64,000 nt of DNA from Microbacterium sp. SY138 (GTDB lineage Bacteria; Actinomycetota; Actinomycetes; Actinomycetales; Microbacteriaceae). Made by a program: the position numbers and the translations under genes. Where the stretch lies: the NCBI RefSeq assembly GCF_039729145.1, contig NZ_CP155793.1, forward strand, positions 1,736,001 through 1,800,000, given 5' to 3'. This document shows positions 46,578-56,326 of this stretch, one piece after another. The first letter of the stretch is position 1. The number at the start of each line of letters is the position of its first letter. The notes under the pieces are model-generated. The model searched no databases and was not told the origin of the DNA. It was given only the letters and a program-made list of their open reading frames with translations.

Positions 46578-47195
46578 TCACAGGTCATCTGCCGCGGAAC
46601 CGCCGTCTTCCGGCGGAGCGGCTGCCGTCCGAGGACGGCGGAGGAATCGGATGAGGACGAGGACGAGGACGGCCACTGCCGCCCCGCCTGCGCCGATGAG
46701 CAGCACCCTGACGGTGCCGCCGGAATCTGCTGCGTTCTGATCCGGCTGTTCTGCGGATGCCGACGGGGTCTCCGCCGCGCCGCCGGGCGCGGGGGCCGCC
46801 ATCGGCTCGGCATCGCCCACGGTGAACGGGACGACGCCGGCGATCGGATGGCCGTCTTCCGACACGACCTGCCACCGCACCTGGTAGCCGGCGGTCGGCA
46901 TGCCTGGCTCGAGGGGGGCGGTCACCGTGCGGCCGGCGACCGTGACGTCACCGGAGACCCAGTCCTTCCCCGAGGCGTCGACGACCAGGACGACAGCCCC
47001 GGTCAGTGACTCGTCGAGCACCAGGAGTTCACCGGAGAAGGTCATCGTGATGCTCTCCGGCCCGGCCGCCAACTGCTCGTCGGCGGCCGGGGAGCTGGAG
47101 ATCAATTGATCGTGGGCGGACGCGGGCGTGGCGATCGCGAGGGTCGCGACCGTCGCCAACGCCAGCCCGGCCGCAATCCTGCGGACAGGGGACAT
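46578..47195 (-). CDS. copC: Copper resistance CopC domain protein
   Basis: 205 residues. Signal peptide ending near TPASA, so the mature protein begins HDQLISSSPAADEQL, with the N-terminal copper-binding His. The CopC beta-barrel follows, including YQVRWQVVSEDGHPIAGVVPFTV with the second His. A C-terminal helix (VRVLLIGAGGAAVAVLVLVLIRF) anchors it in the membrane, and an acidic tail follows. No CopD domain is fused. Upstream minus-strand sequence contains a palindrome at 47215-47232. Confidence 0.9.
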   Translation of the reverse strand: MSPVRRIAAGLALATVATLAIATPASAHDQLISSSPAADEQLAAGPESITMTFSGELLVLDESLTGAVVLVVDASGKDWVSGDVTVAGRTVTAPLEPGMPTAGYQVRWQVVSEDGHPIAGVVPFTVGDAEPMAAPAPGGAAETPSASAEQPDQNAADSGGTVRVLLIGAGGAAVAVLVLVLIRFLRRPRTAAAPPEDGGSAADDL

Positions 47196-47214
47196 GGGAA
47201 TGGCCTCTCATCAG

Positions 47215-47242
47215 ACGTCGCGTGAGCGACGTGCATGCATGC
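47215..47242. promoter_or_regulatory. Palindromes upstream of copC, possible operator
   Basis: A 7-base-arm repeat (ACGTCGC-GTGA-GCGACGT, 47215-47232) followed by the self-complementary GCATGCATGC (47233-47242), 20-47 bases before the copC start on the minus strand. They may bind a copper-sensing regulator; no such gene is adjacent. Confidence 0.35.
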
Positions 47243-47316
47243 GTTCAGAACCCGTGCGCGAGGAACGGCGCACGGAGGTGACGCACCACAGGACCGGTGA
47301 AAGCCCAGGGCGCGGA

Positions 47317-47922
47317 TCAGATCGCTGCGGAGAGGGGAGGAGCGCGGCCTCTGAGGGTCGCGAGGAGAACGAGATCGCCCGTGCGTGCGACGTCGAAGAT
47401 GCCGCGGAGAGCGCGCGGGAGGCGGAGAGCCGGGAGGACCAGCACGTGATCGACCCGGCGGCGCAGCCATCGCCCCAGCTGCACGGCGAGGTTGCGTGCG
47501 GCGATGATCAACCGCTCGCCTCGATACAGCGCGGACACTGTCAGCAGCGCCGCGAGCGCGTGGCCCAGCCACATCGATGCGTCGGCGGTGACAGCCTCAG
47601 GGAGGCCGGGCGTCGCGGGGATCACGAGAGGCGCACCGTGCACGTGCGGGACGGAGACACCGGAGGGCGTGACGGTTCCGAGCACGAAGAGGGTGTGGAA
47701 CAGGAACTGGCTCACCGCGACGGAGATGCCGAGGCGAAGGAGCGAGAGCGTGCGCCCGGCGAGCAGCACGCAGATCATGAAGGAGAACACCCACGGCACC
47801 ACGATGCCGAGCGCACCGGGCATCTGTCCGCCACCCGACACGTGCCCCGCGAGTGCGACGAAGATCGCCAGCGACGAGGCAGCGAAGCCGCGGATGACGG
47901 CTGGCTTCCTGGACTCGGTCAC
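47317..47922 (-). CDS. Multi-pass membrane protein upstream of copC, unknown function
   Basis: 201 residues with about five hydrophobic helices (FAASSLAIFVALAGHVSGGG, GIVVPWVFSFMICVLLAG, LGISVAVSQFLFHTLFVLG, ASMWLGHALAALLTVSALY). Loops hold several His (GHVSG, FHTLF, VPHVHGAP, GHALAA), suggesting metal contact. It precedes copC by about 120 bases in the same direction, so it is probably copper-related by context. GTG 47922 start. No named family recognised. Confidence 0.65.
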   Translation of the reverse strand: MTESRKPAVIRGFAASSLAIFVALAGHVSGGGQMPGALGIVVPWVFSFMICVLLAGRTLSLLRLGISVAVSQFLFHTLFVLGTVTPSGVSVPHVHGAPLVIPATPGLPEAVTADASMWLGHALAALLTVSALYRGERLIIAARNLAVQLGRWLRRRVDHVLVLPALRLPRALRGIFDVARTGDLVLLATLRGRAPPLSAAI

Positions 47923-47986
47923 GGCTCCAGTCTGGCACGGACGGCGCGCGCGTCGTTCTCCGACCATCAGGTGACAGGCCCTCCGG

Positions 47987-49339
47987 TCACTCGCGGCGAG
48001 TGCGTGGGGTGCGCTTGACGACGTCGTACGCGGCGAGTGCCGCCTTGCGTGTGTCACCCAGGTCGACGATCGGCTCGGCGGGGGCGTCTGCGGCCCAGCG
48101 CGAGATGTAGAGGTTCTGTGGGTCGAACTTCTTCGCCTGGAGTTCGGGGTTGAACACACGGAAGTACGGAGCGGCGTCGGCGCCGGATCCGGCGACCCAC
48201 TGCCAATTGAAGGGATTGTTGGCTTCATCAGCGTCGACGAGCGTGTCCCAGAACCACTCTTCACCCCGGCGCCAGTCGATGAGCAGGTTCTTCACGAGGA
48301 AGGATGCCACGACCATCCGCACCCGGTTGTGCATATAGCCGGTGTGCCAGAGCTCTCGCATCCCGGCGTCCACGATCGGCACGCCCGTCTCGCCGTGCTG
48401 CCAGGCATCGAGGTGGGTGGGGTCCAGCGGCGGCCAGGGGAAGGCGTCGAACTCCGGTCGCAGGTTCTCCGAGGCGAGATCGGGGGAGTGGTAGAACGTA
48501 TGCCAGGCGAACTCGCGCCAGCCCAGCTCGGAGAGGAAACCTCCCGCACCGTCCACACCCACCGCCTCGTGCCAGACCGTGAACGGGCTGATCTCGCCCC
48601 AGCGGAGGTGCGGTGACAACCGCGACGTGGCACCGGAGGCGGGCTCATCGCGTGCGCGATCGTAGTGCCCCAGGTCCTCGTCGAGGAAGTGGCGCAGGCG
48701 CCGTCGCGCGGCGGGTTCGCCGGGCTCCCAGGTCTCGCGCAGGCCGTCGGCCCAGTCGGGACCGGTGGGCAGCAGGCTCCAGTCCTCGAGGGACTCGGTT
48801 GCCGGAGTGCGTTGCGGGCCCTCGACCGTTCGCGGCTCCGGGAGCGGAGCGCGGGGCGCGGGGAGCGCGAGGCACGCCCGCCAGAAGGGAGTGAAGACGG
48901 AGTAGTGCGTGCCGCTGCCCGTCGTGACCGTCCACGGCTCATGCAGCAGAGAGCCGGCGAAGGAGGTGACCTCGAGTCCCTCGGCACGGAGGGACGCCTT
49001 CAGCGCGGAGTCGATCGCGCGCTCGGCACCTCCGTAACGGCGATTCCAGTAGACGGCACCCGCTCCGACTTCCGTCACCATCTCACGCACGATGCGCTCG
49101 GCCGGGCCGCGACGGAGCACGAGTGCGCCACCGCGCTCGCGGAGCCGCTCGTCCAGCGACGCCAGAGAGTGGTGCAGCCACCAGCGCGCAGCGCCACCGA
49201 GCGCACGGATGCCCGGTGACTCCTCGTCGAGCACATACAGCGCGATGACCGCTTCGCCTCGTTCGATCGCGGCCCGCAGCGCAAGGTTGTCGGCGAGTCG
49301 GAGATCATCGCGGAACCACACGATGGAGGGGGACGTCAT
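47987..49339 (-). CDS. phrB: Deoxyribodipyrimidine photo-lyase
   Basis: 450-residue flavoprotein repairing UV-induced cyclobutane dimers with light. The N-terminal antenna domain begins PSIVWFRDDLRLADNLAL. The FAD domain includes SRLSPHLRWGEISPFTV, ELGWREFAWHTFYHSPD, GVPIVDAGMRELWHTGYMHNRVRMVVASFLVKNLL and NNPFNWQWVAGSGADAAPYFRVFNP, matching class I CPD photolyase (the Trp triad residues sit in these helices). ATG 49339; upstream in-frame sequence is unrelated. Confidence 0.93.
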   Translation of the reverse strand: MTSPSIVWFRDDLRLADNLALRAAIERGEAVIALYVLDEESPGIRALGGAARWWLHHSLASLDERLRERGGALVLRRGPAERIVREMVTEVGAGAVYWNRRYGGAERAIDSALKASLRAEGLEVTSFAGSLLHEPWTVTTGSGTHYSVFTPFWRACLALPAPRAPLPEPRTVEGPQRTPATESLEDWSLLPTGPDWADGLRETWEPGEPAARRRLRHFLDEDLGHYDRARDEPASGATSRLSPHLRWGEISPFTVWHEAVGVDGAGGFLSELGWREFAWHTFYHSPDLASENLRPEFDAFPWPPLDPTHLDAWQHGETGVPIVDAGMRELWHTGYMHNRVRMVVASFLVKNLLIDWRRGEEWFWDTLVDADEANNPFNWQWVAGSGADAAPYFRVFNPELQAKKFDPQNLYISRWAADAPAEPIVDLGDTRKAALAAYDVVKRTPRTRRE

Positions 49340-49373
49340 GGGGACAATTCTCCTGGAGGTCGGGCTCGGTCGT

Positions 49374-49787
49374 TCAACGACGACGGCGGTCGCGGCGGCG
49401 CGGGTTCTCGTCTCCGGTCGCCCACAGCGCCCACAGAACGAGAAGCGGCTGCAGGAAGAGCCTGCCGAATCGGCGAGCATCCGTGTCGAGTCCCGGGGTC
49501 GAGCGCTTCGTGCGCCACTGGTGGATGTTCCCCGGCAGCACGGCGACGAAGAACGCGGCGGTCGCCCAGCCGATGCGGCGCCGCTCTTTCGGCAGCGTGA
49601 GCAGGCCGGTGGCGAGAGCGACCTCCGTGGCACCGGAGGCGATCACGATCGTGTCCTTGTCCAGCTTGGTCAGGCGGGTCGCCCAGTCCGGCACCACCAC
49701 CCGGAATCCGCGGGTGCTGAGGAAGTGGCCGACCCCGATCGCGCCGAGCGCGATCGCGAGGATCCATCGTGCGACTGCTCTGTCCAT
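49374..49787 (-). CDS. DoxX-like membrane protein
   Basis: 137 residues, four hydrophobic helices (WILAIALGAIGVGHFLSTRGF, DTIVIASGATEVALATGLL, IGWATAAFFVAVLPGNIHQW, LFLQPLLVLWALWATG). GVGHFL and LPGNIHQW resemble the DoxX family. Function unknown. Positioned 34 bases upstream of phrB in the same direction, so possibly co-transcribed. Confidence 0.75.
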   Translation of the reverse strand: MDRAVARWILAIALGAIGVGHFLSTRGFRVVVPDWATRLTKLDKDTIVIASGATEVALATGLLTLPKERRRIGWATAAFFVAVLPGNIHQWRTKRSTPGLDTDARRFGRLFLQPLLVLWALWATGDENPRRRDRRRR

Positions 49788-49905
49788 CCGTTCACGTTAC
49801 GTGATGCTCGCGAGGCGGCGTGGACGTCGTGCGGCGCGGACGAGGACGGTCAGGAGGACCGGGTCATGCGAGTAACCTGGGTATCGACCCAGATGGAGAG
49901 TTTCT

Positions 49906-51894
49906 GTGCCTGAAAACGCCCGGCCGAATGACGGCTTCGCCCTGTTCACTGACCGAAACGTCGTCGCGATGCGCGTCAACGGCGACCTCAAGGATCTCGC
50001 CACGACCGTGACCGACACCGATGTGGTCGAAGCGGTCACGATCGACAGTGCGGACGGGCTGAACATCCTCCGTCACTCGGCAGCCCATGTGCTGGCGCAG
50101 GCGGTGCAGCGCATCAACCCGCAGGCGAACCTCGGCATCGGCCCGCCCGTCACCGACGGCTTCTACTACGACTTCGGGGTCGAGACCCCGTTCACGCCGG
50201 AGGACATCAAGGCGATCTCCAAGGAGATGCAGCGCATCGTCCGCGAGGGACAGCGCTTCGTCCGCCGTGTCGTGACCGACGACGAGGCCAGGGCCGAGCT
50301 CGCGGACGAGCCGTTCAAGCTCGAGCTCATCGGTCTCAAGGGCAGGAAGGAAGCCGCAGAGGGCGCCTCCGTCGAGGTCGGCGAAGGCGAGCTGACGATC
50401 TACGACAACACCACCCGTGATGGCGAGGTCGTCTGGAAGGACCTCTGCCGCGGCCCGCACCTGCCCAACACGCGCATGATCGGCAACGGTTGGGACCTCA
50501 CGCGCATCGCCGCCGCGTATTGGCGCGGCAGCGAGAAGAACCCGCAGCTGCAGCGCATCTACGGCACGGCATGGCCGACCAAGGACGAGCTGCGTGCCTA
50601 TCAGGAGCGCATCGCCGAGGCGGAGCGCCGCGACCACCGCAAGCTCGGTGCGGAGATGGACCTGTTCTCCTTCCCCGACGAGATCGGCTCGGGACTCGCG
50701 GTGTTCCATCCCAAGGGCGGCATCATCCGCTACGAGATCGAGGAGAATCTGCGCAAGCACCTGCTGCGCAACGGGTACGACCTCGTGAACAGCCCGCACA
50801 TCACGAAGAAGGATCTCTTCATGACGTCGGGTCACCTGCAGACCTATGCCGACGGCATGTTCCCGCCGATGCACCTCGACGAGATCGTCGACGAGGAGGG
50901 GAACATCACCCGCCAGGGTCAGGACTACTACCTGAAGCCGATGAACTGCCCGTTCCACAACCTCGTCTTCCGTTCGCGCGGGCGCTCCTACCGCGAGCTG
51001 CCGCTGCGTCTGGCCGAGTTCGGGACGGTCTACCGCTACGAGAAGAGCGGCACGCTGTCGGGACTGACCCGAGTGCGCGGTCTGACGCAGGACGACGCCC
51101 ACATCTACGTCGCGCAGGACCAGGTCAAAGAAGAACTCACCACCAACCTGAACCTCGTCCTCGACCTGCTCCGCGACTACGGCCTCAACGACTTCTATCT
51201 CGAACTGTCGACGAACGAGGAGGGGAACCCGAAGTTCCTCGGCGAGCCGGAGCAGTGGTCGACGGCGATCGACACGCTGCGTGAGGTCGCGATCGAGTCC
51301 GGGCTCGAACTCGTCGCCGATCCCGGCGGTGCGGCCTTCTACGGGCCGAAGATCTCCGTCCAGGCGCGTGACGCGATCGGCCGCACCTGGCAGATGTCGA
51401 CCATCCAGCTCGACTTCAACCAGCCGGAGCGCTTCGAACTGGAGTACACCGGACCCGACGGGCAGAAGCACCGGCCGGTGATGATCCATCGCGCACTCCT
51501 CGGCTCCGTCGAGCGCTTCTTCGCGATCCTCCTCGAGCACTATGCCGGCGACTTCCCGCTCTGGCTCGCACCCAGCCAGGTGGTCGGCGTCCCGGTCGCC
51601 GAGCAGTACGGCGACTACCTGGACGACGTCATCGGGCAGTTGCGCGCTGCGGGCGTCCGGGCAGACGTCGACCACTCGGATGACCGTATGCAGAAGAAGA
51701 TCCGCACCCACACGACGGCGAAGGTGCCCGTCATCCTCATCGTCGGCGAACAGGATCGTGCCGCGGGGACGGTGTCGTTCCGCTTCCGCGACGGCACGCA
51801 GGAGAACGGCGTCCCGGTCGCGGACGCGGTGCGCCGGATCAACGCCGCCATCGCTTCGCACGCGCTCGTGCTGAAGGCAGGGGATCTGGCGTGA
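49906..51894 (+). CDS. thrS: Threonine--tRNA ligase
   Basis: 662-residue class II synthetase. A short TGS region (residues about 25-60) precedes the editing domain ([16 protein letters not shown], with [12 protein letters not shown], and the later [26 protein letters not shown]). The catalytic core shows motif 1 [26 protein letters not shown] with the zinc Cys, motif 2 [17 protein letters not shown], and motif 3 [20 protein letters not shown], followed by the anticodon domain. GTG 49906 has GGAGAG upstream and TAACCT about 28 bases away. No T-box leader. Overlaps the HIT gene (GTGA). Confidence 0.96.
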   Translation: MPENARPNDGFALFTDRNVVAMRVNGDLKDLATTVTDTDVVEAVTIDSADGLNILRHSAAHVLAQAVQRINPQANLGIGPPVTDGFYYDFGVETPFTPEDIKAISKEMQRIVREGQRFVRRVVTDDEARAELADEPFKLELIGLKGRKEAAEGASVEVGEGELTIYDNTTRDGEVVWKDLCRGPHLPNTRMIGNGWDLTRIAAAYWRGSEKNPQLQRIYGTAWPTKDELRAYQERIAEAERRDHRKLGAEMDLFSFPDEIGSGLAVFHPKGGIIRYEIEENLRKHLLRNGYDLVNSPHITKKDLFMTSGHLQTYADGMFPPMHLDEIVDEEGNITRQGQDYYLKPMNCPFHNLVFRSRGRSYRELPLRLAEFGTVYRYEKSGTLSGLTRVRGLTQDDAHIYVAQDQVKEELTTNLNLVLDLLRDYGLNDFYLELSTNEEGNPKFLGEPEQWSTAIDTLREVAIESGLELVADPGGAAFYGPKISVQARDAIGRTWQMSTIQLDFNQPERFELEYTGPDGQKHRPVMIHRALLGSVERFFAILLEHYAGDFPLWLAPSQVVGVPVAEQYGDYLDDVIGQLRAAGVRADVDHSDDRMQKKIRTHTTAKVPVILIVGEQDRAAGTVSFRFRDGTQENGVPVADAVRRINAAIASHALVLKAGDLA

Positions 51895-52445
51895 CCGAAG
51901 GGGAGCAGCCGCTGGAGGACGCCGGACGTCTCGCCGGCGTACCGGACGAGTTCCAGCGGCTGTGGACCCCGCACCGGATGGCGTACATCCAGGCGGGGCC
52001 GGAGCCGCTGCGCGAGGAGTGCCCGTTCTGCGAGGCCCCGAAGTTCCCGGATGCCGAGCGGTTGGTCGTCGCCCGGGGCGAGACGGCCTACGTGCTGCTG
52101 AACCTCTTCCCCTACAACTCGGGACATCTCCTGGTCTGCCCGTACCGCCACATCGGCACCTACGACCAGGCGACGCCGGAAGAGGTCGCCGAGATCGGAG
52201 CGCTGACGCAGACGGCCATGCGGGTTCTCCGTGAGGTGTCCCGATGCGACGGCTTCAACCTGGGCATGAACCAGGGCGCGGTCGCCGGCGCCGGCGTCGA
52301 CGCCCACCTGCACCAGCATGTGGTGCCGCGTTGGACGTCGGACGCGAACTTCTTCCCGATCATCGCGAAGACCAAGGCGCTTCCCCAGCTCCTCGGAGAG
52401 GTGCGCGAGGCCGTGGCAGCGGCCTGGCCGGAATCCGACCACTGA
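51891..52445 (+). CDS. HIT family hydrolase/phosphorylase
   Basis: 184 residues. The HIT triad HxHxH is in [13 protein letters not shown], with [15 protein letters not shown] upstream; a CPFC pair (residues about 44-47) adds a possible zinc site with the [14 protein letters not shown] stretch. This matches the actinobacterial Ap4A phosphorylase group (Rv2613c-like), normally located after thrS. Overlaps thrS stop by 4 bases. The downstream pgsA of the usual order is not present. Confidence 0.88.
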   Translation: MTEGEQPLEDAGRLAGVPDEFQRLWTPHRMAYIQAGPEPLREECPFCEAPKFPDAERLVVARGETAYVLLNLFPYNSGHLLVCPYRHIGTYDQATPEEVAEIGALTQTAMRVLREVSRCDGFNLGMNQGAVAGAGVDAHLHQHVVPRWTSDANFFPIIAKTKALPQLLGEVREAVAAAWPESDH

Positions 52446-52526
52446 GGCCGACGGCTTCGTCCCTCACCGCCCACCCGTCCGGCGGGCATCCGTCGAGCGG
52501 GGGAGCGGCGAGAGCGAGTACGGGCC

Positions 52527-53378
52527 TCAGCGCACCTGGCGGGCGGTGAACTGCATCTGCGGGTTCGCGTAGAACTCCTGTGCCTCGACGAGCTGCAGCT
52601 CGCGCTCACCGGATTCGAGCGTGGCCTTGAGCAGGTCGTACACGCTCGATGCCGTGCGCTCGAGCGCGATCCTCGCGCTGCCCGTCTCGACGTAGTGGGC
52701 GGTGAACAGTGCCGCGGTCACATCTCCTGAGCCGTTCGCCTTCATCGGCAGGTGCGGGGTCTGCACGAGCCAGGCGCCCTCCCCGTCGGCGGCGAGCATC
52801 TCGATCGTGCCCTCTTCGCGGTCGGGGCGCTCGACACTCGTCACGAGCACGGTGCGCGGACCCATCGCGTGCGCGAGATCGACCGAGGCGAGCGTGGACT
52901 CGAGCGTGTCGGGCTCGGTGTCGGTGAGGAAGCCGAGCTCGAACTGGTTCGGCGTGATGATGTCGGCGACCGGAACGACGCGCTCGCGCAGCAGCACCGG
53001 GATGGCCGGCGCCACGAAGCAACCCGACTTCGCGTTGCCCATGACCGGGTCGCAGGCGTACACGGCGTTCGGGTTCGCGGACTTGACGCGCGCGACGGCG
53101 TCGATGATCACGTCGCCGATGCCCTCTCCGCCCTGGTAGCCGCTGAGGACGGCGTCGATCTGGCCGAAGACGCCGCGTTCCTCGATGCCCGTGATGACCT
53201 CGCGCACATCGTCGGGAGCGATCATCGGTCCGCGCCAGGCGCCGTAGCCGGTGTGATTCGAGAAGTTCACGGTGTAGACCGGGAGAACTTCGACGCCGAT
53301 GCGCTGCAGAGGGAACACGGCGGCGGAGTTTCCCACGTGTCCGAAGGCCACGGCTGACTGGATGGAGAGGATCTTCAT
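52527..53378 (-). CDS. pdxY: Pyridoxal kinase
   Basis: 283-residue ribokinase-fold enzyme phosphorylating pyridoxal for B6 salvage. ILSIQSAVAFGHVGNSAAVFPLQRIG is the start typical of PdxY/PdxK, YACDPVMGN carries the Asp/Gly substrate contact, TPNQFELGFLT and KANGSGDVTAALFTAHY carry the catalytic Asp motif GSGD. It lies downstream of the MocR regulator on the same strand, so regulator and kinase are likely one transcript. Confidence 0.93.
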   Translation of the reverse strand: MKILSIQSAVAFGHVGNSAAVFPLQRIGVEVLPVYTVNFSNHTGYGAWRGPMIAPDDVREVITGIEERGVFGQIDAVLSGYQGGEGIGDVIIDAVARVKSANPNAVYACDPVMGNAKSGCFVAPAIPVLLRERVVPVADIITPNQFELGFLTDTEPDTLESTLASVDLAHAMGPRTVLVTSVERPDREEGTIEMLAADGEGAWLVQTPHLPMKANGSGDVTAALFTAHYVETGSARIALERTASSVYDLLKATLESGERELQLVEAQEFYANPQMQFTARQVR

Positions 53379-53424
53379 TCTCCGACTCTTTCGTTCAGGG
53401 CGGGCCGGTGCCCGCGACGGATGG

Positions 53425-54732
53425 TCATCGCCCGGCGGCGACGAGGTCTGCGACCAGTGATTCGGCCTCGTCGTCCGAGAGGTCGTGCACCGTCAGGCGC
53501 AGGTGATGCGACGGCCCGGCCTTCTCATCGAGCGCGAAGTCGTCTCCGGTGCGGGCGAGCCAACCGCGGCGCATGAGCCGGTCGGCGACGGTCCGCGCGG
53601 GCCGGGGGAACTCGATCCACAGGCTCATGCCGTCGGACACCGTCGCATCGACGCCGCTCTCACGCAGTCGCGCGGCGAACGCCGCGTTGCGCTGCGCGTA
53701 GTGCGCGGCGGCGGCGGCGACCTCGGCCATCACCGCATCGTCGGTCAACTGCGTGAGGGCGAGTCGCTGAAGGAGATGGCTCACCCAGGTGGTGCCGGGG
53801 CTCAGCCGCATCGCGAGGCGTTCCGCGGTCTCCGGATCGGTGGCGGCGATGGCCAGGCACATGTCCGGTCCCAGGAACTTCGACACCGAGCGCACGAGGG
53901 CGAAACGACGGTGGTCGGGGCCGATGAGGGACTCATAGGGGCGCTGCGACAGCATCGAGAAATGGTCGTCCTCGATGATCAGCACGTACGGGTGGTCGGC
54001 GAGCACGGCACGAAGGTCGGCGGCACGCGACGCGGTGAGGCTCGCGCCGGTCGGATTCTGAGCGCGCGGGGTGCAGATGATGGCGCGGACGCCGGCATCC
54101 AGCGCGGAACGCAGGCCGTCGACCGTCATCCCCTCGGCATCGACAGGCACGGGGACGGCCCGGTATCCGCCCAGGCGCACGGTGTGGATGCTCGCCAGGA
54201 AGCACGGGTCTTCCAGAGCCACCGCGTCGTCACGCATGAGCGCCTGGGCGAGCAGCCTCTCGACAGCGTCGACGGCGCCGCTGGTCACGGTGATGCGGAA
54301 GTCGACGTCGTCGAGGTCGGTCGAGATCCAGCGCCGGGACCACTCTTCGAGACCGCGGTCGATCACGGGCTCGCCGTAGAGGACGGGACGGGACGCGATG
54401 GTCATGAGCGCCGGCGCCGGGTCGGGGATGAGGCGCGGATCGGGGTTCCCCGTGCCGATGTCGCGGAGCACGGTGTCGGGGGCATAGCCCTCCTGAGCCA
54501 CGGCCTCGATCCCGGCGACGACGGTTCCGGCGCGCCCACGGGAGATCACGAGGCCCGCCTGCGCGAGCTGTCGATAGGCGGCGACGGCAGTATTCCGATT
54601 GACGCCGAGGGTGGCAGCCAGCTCCCGCACCGGGGGGAGCACTGCACCGGCCTGGAGGATTCCGCGGTCGCGCAGGGAACGCACGCTGTCGGCGATGTCC
54701 GATGCGGTGCTGCCTGTGATCTGGTCGCTCAT
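53425..54732 (-). CDS. MocR/PdxR-type transcriptional regulator (wHTH + aminotransferase domain)
   Basis: 435 residues. The N-terminal GntR-type winged helix: LPPVRELAATLGVNRNTAVAAYRQLAQAGLVISRGRAGTVV. The rest is a class I aminotransferase-like domain with a likely PLP Lys in RSVSKFLGPDMCLA, and TPRAQNPTGASLT as substrate-site signature. MocR proteins such as PdxR use PLP as a sensor and activate pdxST. It is divergent from pdxS, with a palindrome in the shared promoter, so it is probably PdxR. Confidence 0.88.
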   Translation of the reverse strand: MSDQITGSTASDIADSVRSLRDRGILQAGAVLPPVRELAATLGVNRNTAVAAYRQLAQAGLVISRGRAGTVVAGIEAVAQEGYAPDTVLRDIGTGNPDPRLIPDPAPALMTIASRPVLYGEPVIDRGLEEWSRRWISTDLDDVDFRITVTSGAVDAVERLLAQALMRDDAVALEDPCFLASIHTVRLGGYRAVPVPVDAEGMTVDGLRSALDAGVRAIICTPRAQNPTGASLTASRAADLRAVLADHPYVLIIEDDHFSMLSQRPYESLIGPDHRRFALVRSVSKFLGPDMCLAIAATDPETAERLAMRLSPGTTWVSHLLQRLALTQLTDDAVMAEVAAAAAHYAQRNAAFAARLRESGVDATVSDGMSLWIEFPRPARTVADRLMRRGWLARTGDDFALDEKAGPSHHLRLTVHDLSDDEAESLVADLVAAGR

Positions 54733-54774
54733 GGTCCTCCTCAGCGATTCTAGGTCGAATCGGACAGTGCTATG

Positions 54775-54790
54775 TTTGATCTAGATCAAA
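54775..54790. promoter_or_regulatory. Perfect palindrome in the regulator/pdxS promoter region
   Basis: TTTGATCTAGATCAAA (8-base arms, no spacer). A weaker repeat GATTC-6-GAATC lies at 54746-54761. It lies between the divergent MocR gene and pdxS, overlapping or just after a TATGTT -10 candidate (54771-54776). Candidate PdxR site or operator. Confidence 0.5.
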
Positions 54791-54822
54791 ACCGACTTCG
54801 GTGCATCCGACAGGAGTTCCCC

Positions 54823-55716
54823 ATGGCAGAGCAGACAACCACCGGATCCGCGCGCGTCAAGCGCGGCCTCGCCGAGATGCTCAAGGGCGGCGTCATCATG
54901 GACGTCGTCACGGCAGAGCAGGCGAAGATCGCCGAAGACGCCGGCGCGGTCGCCGTGATGGCCCTCGAGCGCGTCCCGGCCGACATCCGCGCGCAGGGTG
55001 GGGTCTCCCGCATGAGCGACCCCGACATGATCGACAGCATCATCGATGCCGTCTCCATCCCCGTGATGGCGAAGGCGCGCATCGGTCATTTCGTCGAGGC
55101 GCAGGTGCTGCAGGAGCTCGGTGTCGACTACATCGACGAGTCCGAGGTGCTCTCGCCGGCCGACTACGTGAACCACATCGACAAGTACGGCTTCACGGTT
55201 CCGTTCGTGTGCGGAGCGACCAACCTCGGCGAGGCATTGCGTCGCATCAACGAGGGGGCGGCGATGATCCGCTCCAAGGGCGAGGCTGGCACCGGCGACG
55301 TCTCCGAGGCGATGAAGCACATCCGCAAGATCCGCGGCGAGATCGCCGCGCTCACGGCGCTGCCCAAGGACGAGCTCTTCGTCGCCGCGAAGGAGCTGCA
55401 GGCGCCGTACGAGCTCGTGGCGGAGATCGCCGAGACGGGCAAGCTCCCCGTCGTGCTGTTCGTCGCCGGCGGGGTCGCGACCCCGGCGGATGCCGCGATG
55501 ATGATGCAGCTCGGTGCCGACGGCGTGTTCGTCGGATCGGGCATCTTCAAGTCGGGCAACCCGGCTGAGCGCGCGAAGGCGATCGTCAAGGCGACGACCT
55601 TCTTCGACGACGCCAAGGTCATCGCCGAAGTCTCGCGCGGACTGGGCGAGGCCATGGTCGGCATCAACGTCAGCGATCTCCCGGCCCCGCACCGCCTCGC
55701 CGAGCGTGGCTGGTAA
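54823..55716 (+). CDS. pdxS: Pyridoxal 5'-phosphate synthase subunit PdxS
   Basis: 297-residue TIM-barrel subunit that builds PLP from ribose 5-phosphate, glyceraldehyde 3-phosphate and ammonia. The Lys of the first intermediate is in [14 protein letters not shown] (near residue 82) and the second conserved Lys in [13 protein letters not shown] 54823 with AGGAG upstream; the longer in-frame start at 54772 is not supported. Its stop overlaps pdxT by 11 bases. Confidence 0.95.
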   Translation: MAEQTTTGSARVKRGLAEMLKGGVIMDVVTAEQAKIAEDAGAVAVMALERVPADIRAQGGVSRMSDPDMIDSIIDAVSIPVMAKARIGHFVEAQVLQELGVDYIDESEVLSPADYVNHIDKYGFTVPFVCGATNLGEALRRINEGAAMIRSKGEAGTGDVSEAMKHIRKIRGEIAALTALPKDELFVAAKELQAPYELVAEIAETGKLPVVLFVAGGVATPADAAMMMQLGADGVFVGSGIFKSGNPAERAKAIVKATTFFDDAKVIAEVSRGLGEAMVGINVSDLPAPHRLAERGW

Positions 55717-56326
55717 GACCCGCGTCGGCGTCCTCGCGCTGCAGGGCGACGTGCGAGAGCACGCCGCCCTGCTCGCGCAGTTGGGTGCCGATGCGGTCCT
55801 GGTCCGTCGACCCGACGAGCTCTCCTCCGTCGACGGACTCGTGATCCCGGGCGGCGAGTCGAGCGTGATCGACAAGCTCTCCCGCATCTTCGGCATGCAG
55901 CAACCGATCCGTGACGCGATCGCGGCGGGGATGCCGGTGTTGGGAACATGCGCGGGACTGATCATGCTCGCCGATGACGTCGTCGACGCGATCGACGGCC
56001 AGGAGTCATTCGGCGGACTCGACGTCGTCGTGCGCCGGAACGCCTTCGGCCGTCAGGTCGAGTCGTTCGAGGCTGTGCTCGATGTTCCCGCCTTCGAGGG
56101 CGAACCCGTTTCCGCGGCATTCATCCGCGGTCCCGTGGTCGAATCGGTCGGCCCGGGTGCAGAGGTGCTGGCTGCGCTGGACGACGGCCGCGTGGTCGCG
56201 GTGGAGCAGGGAAATCTGCTCGGGCTGAGCTTCCACCCCGAGATCACGGGGGAGAGGCGCTTTCACCAGCGCTTCCTCGCACGGGTGGAAGCACGTCGAG
56301 GAGTGACGGCACCGCCGCAGGTGTGA
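55706..56326 (+). CDS. pdxT: Pyridoxal 5'-phosphate synthase glutaminase subunit PdxT
   Basis: 206-residue class I glutamine amidotransferase supplying ammonia to Pdx[22 protein letters not shown] is the family start, IPGGESSVI the oxyanion strand, [11 protein letters not shown] carries the catalytic Cys, and LSFHPEITG the His and Glu of the triad. GTG 55706 lies inside the pdxS end. Ends one base before the convergent phosphotransferase gene, with no gap. Confidence 0.94.
   Translation: MAGKTRVGVLALQGDVREHAALLAQLGADAVLVRRPDELSSVDGLVIPGGESSVIDKLSRIFGMQQPIRDAIAAGMPVLGTCAGLIMLADDVVDAIDGQESFGGLDVVVRRNAFGRQVESFEAVLDVPAFEGEPVSAAFIRGPVVESVGPGAEVLAALDDGRVVAVEQGNLLGLSFHPEITGERRFHQRFLARVEARRGVTAPPQV

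Noticed and set aside
49788..49905. T-box or other leader before thrS
   Set aside because: Only 118 bases upstream, no T-box sequence and no terminator/antiterminator pair; a short leader with a GGAGAG site explains it.
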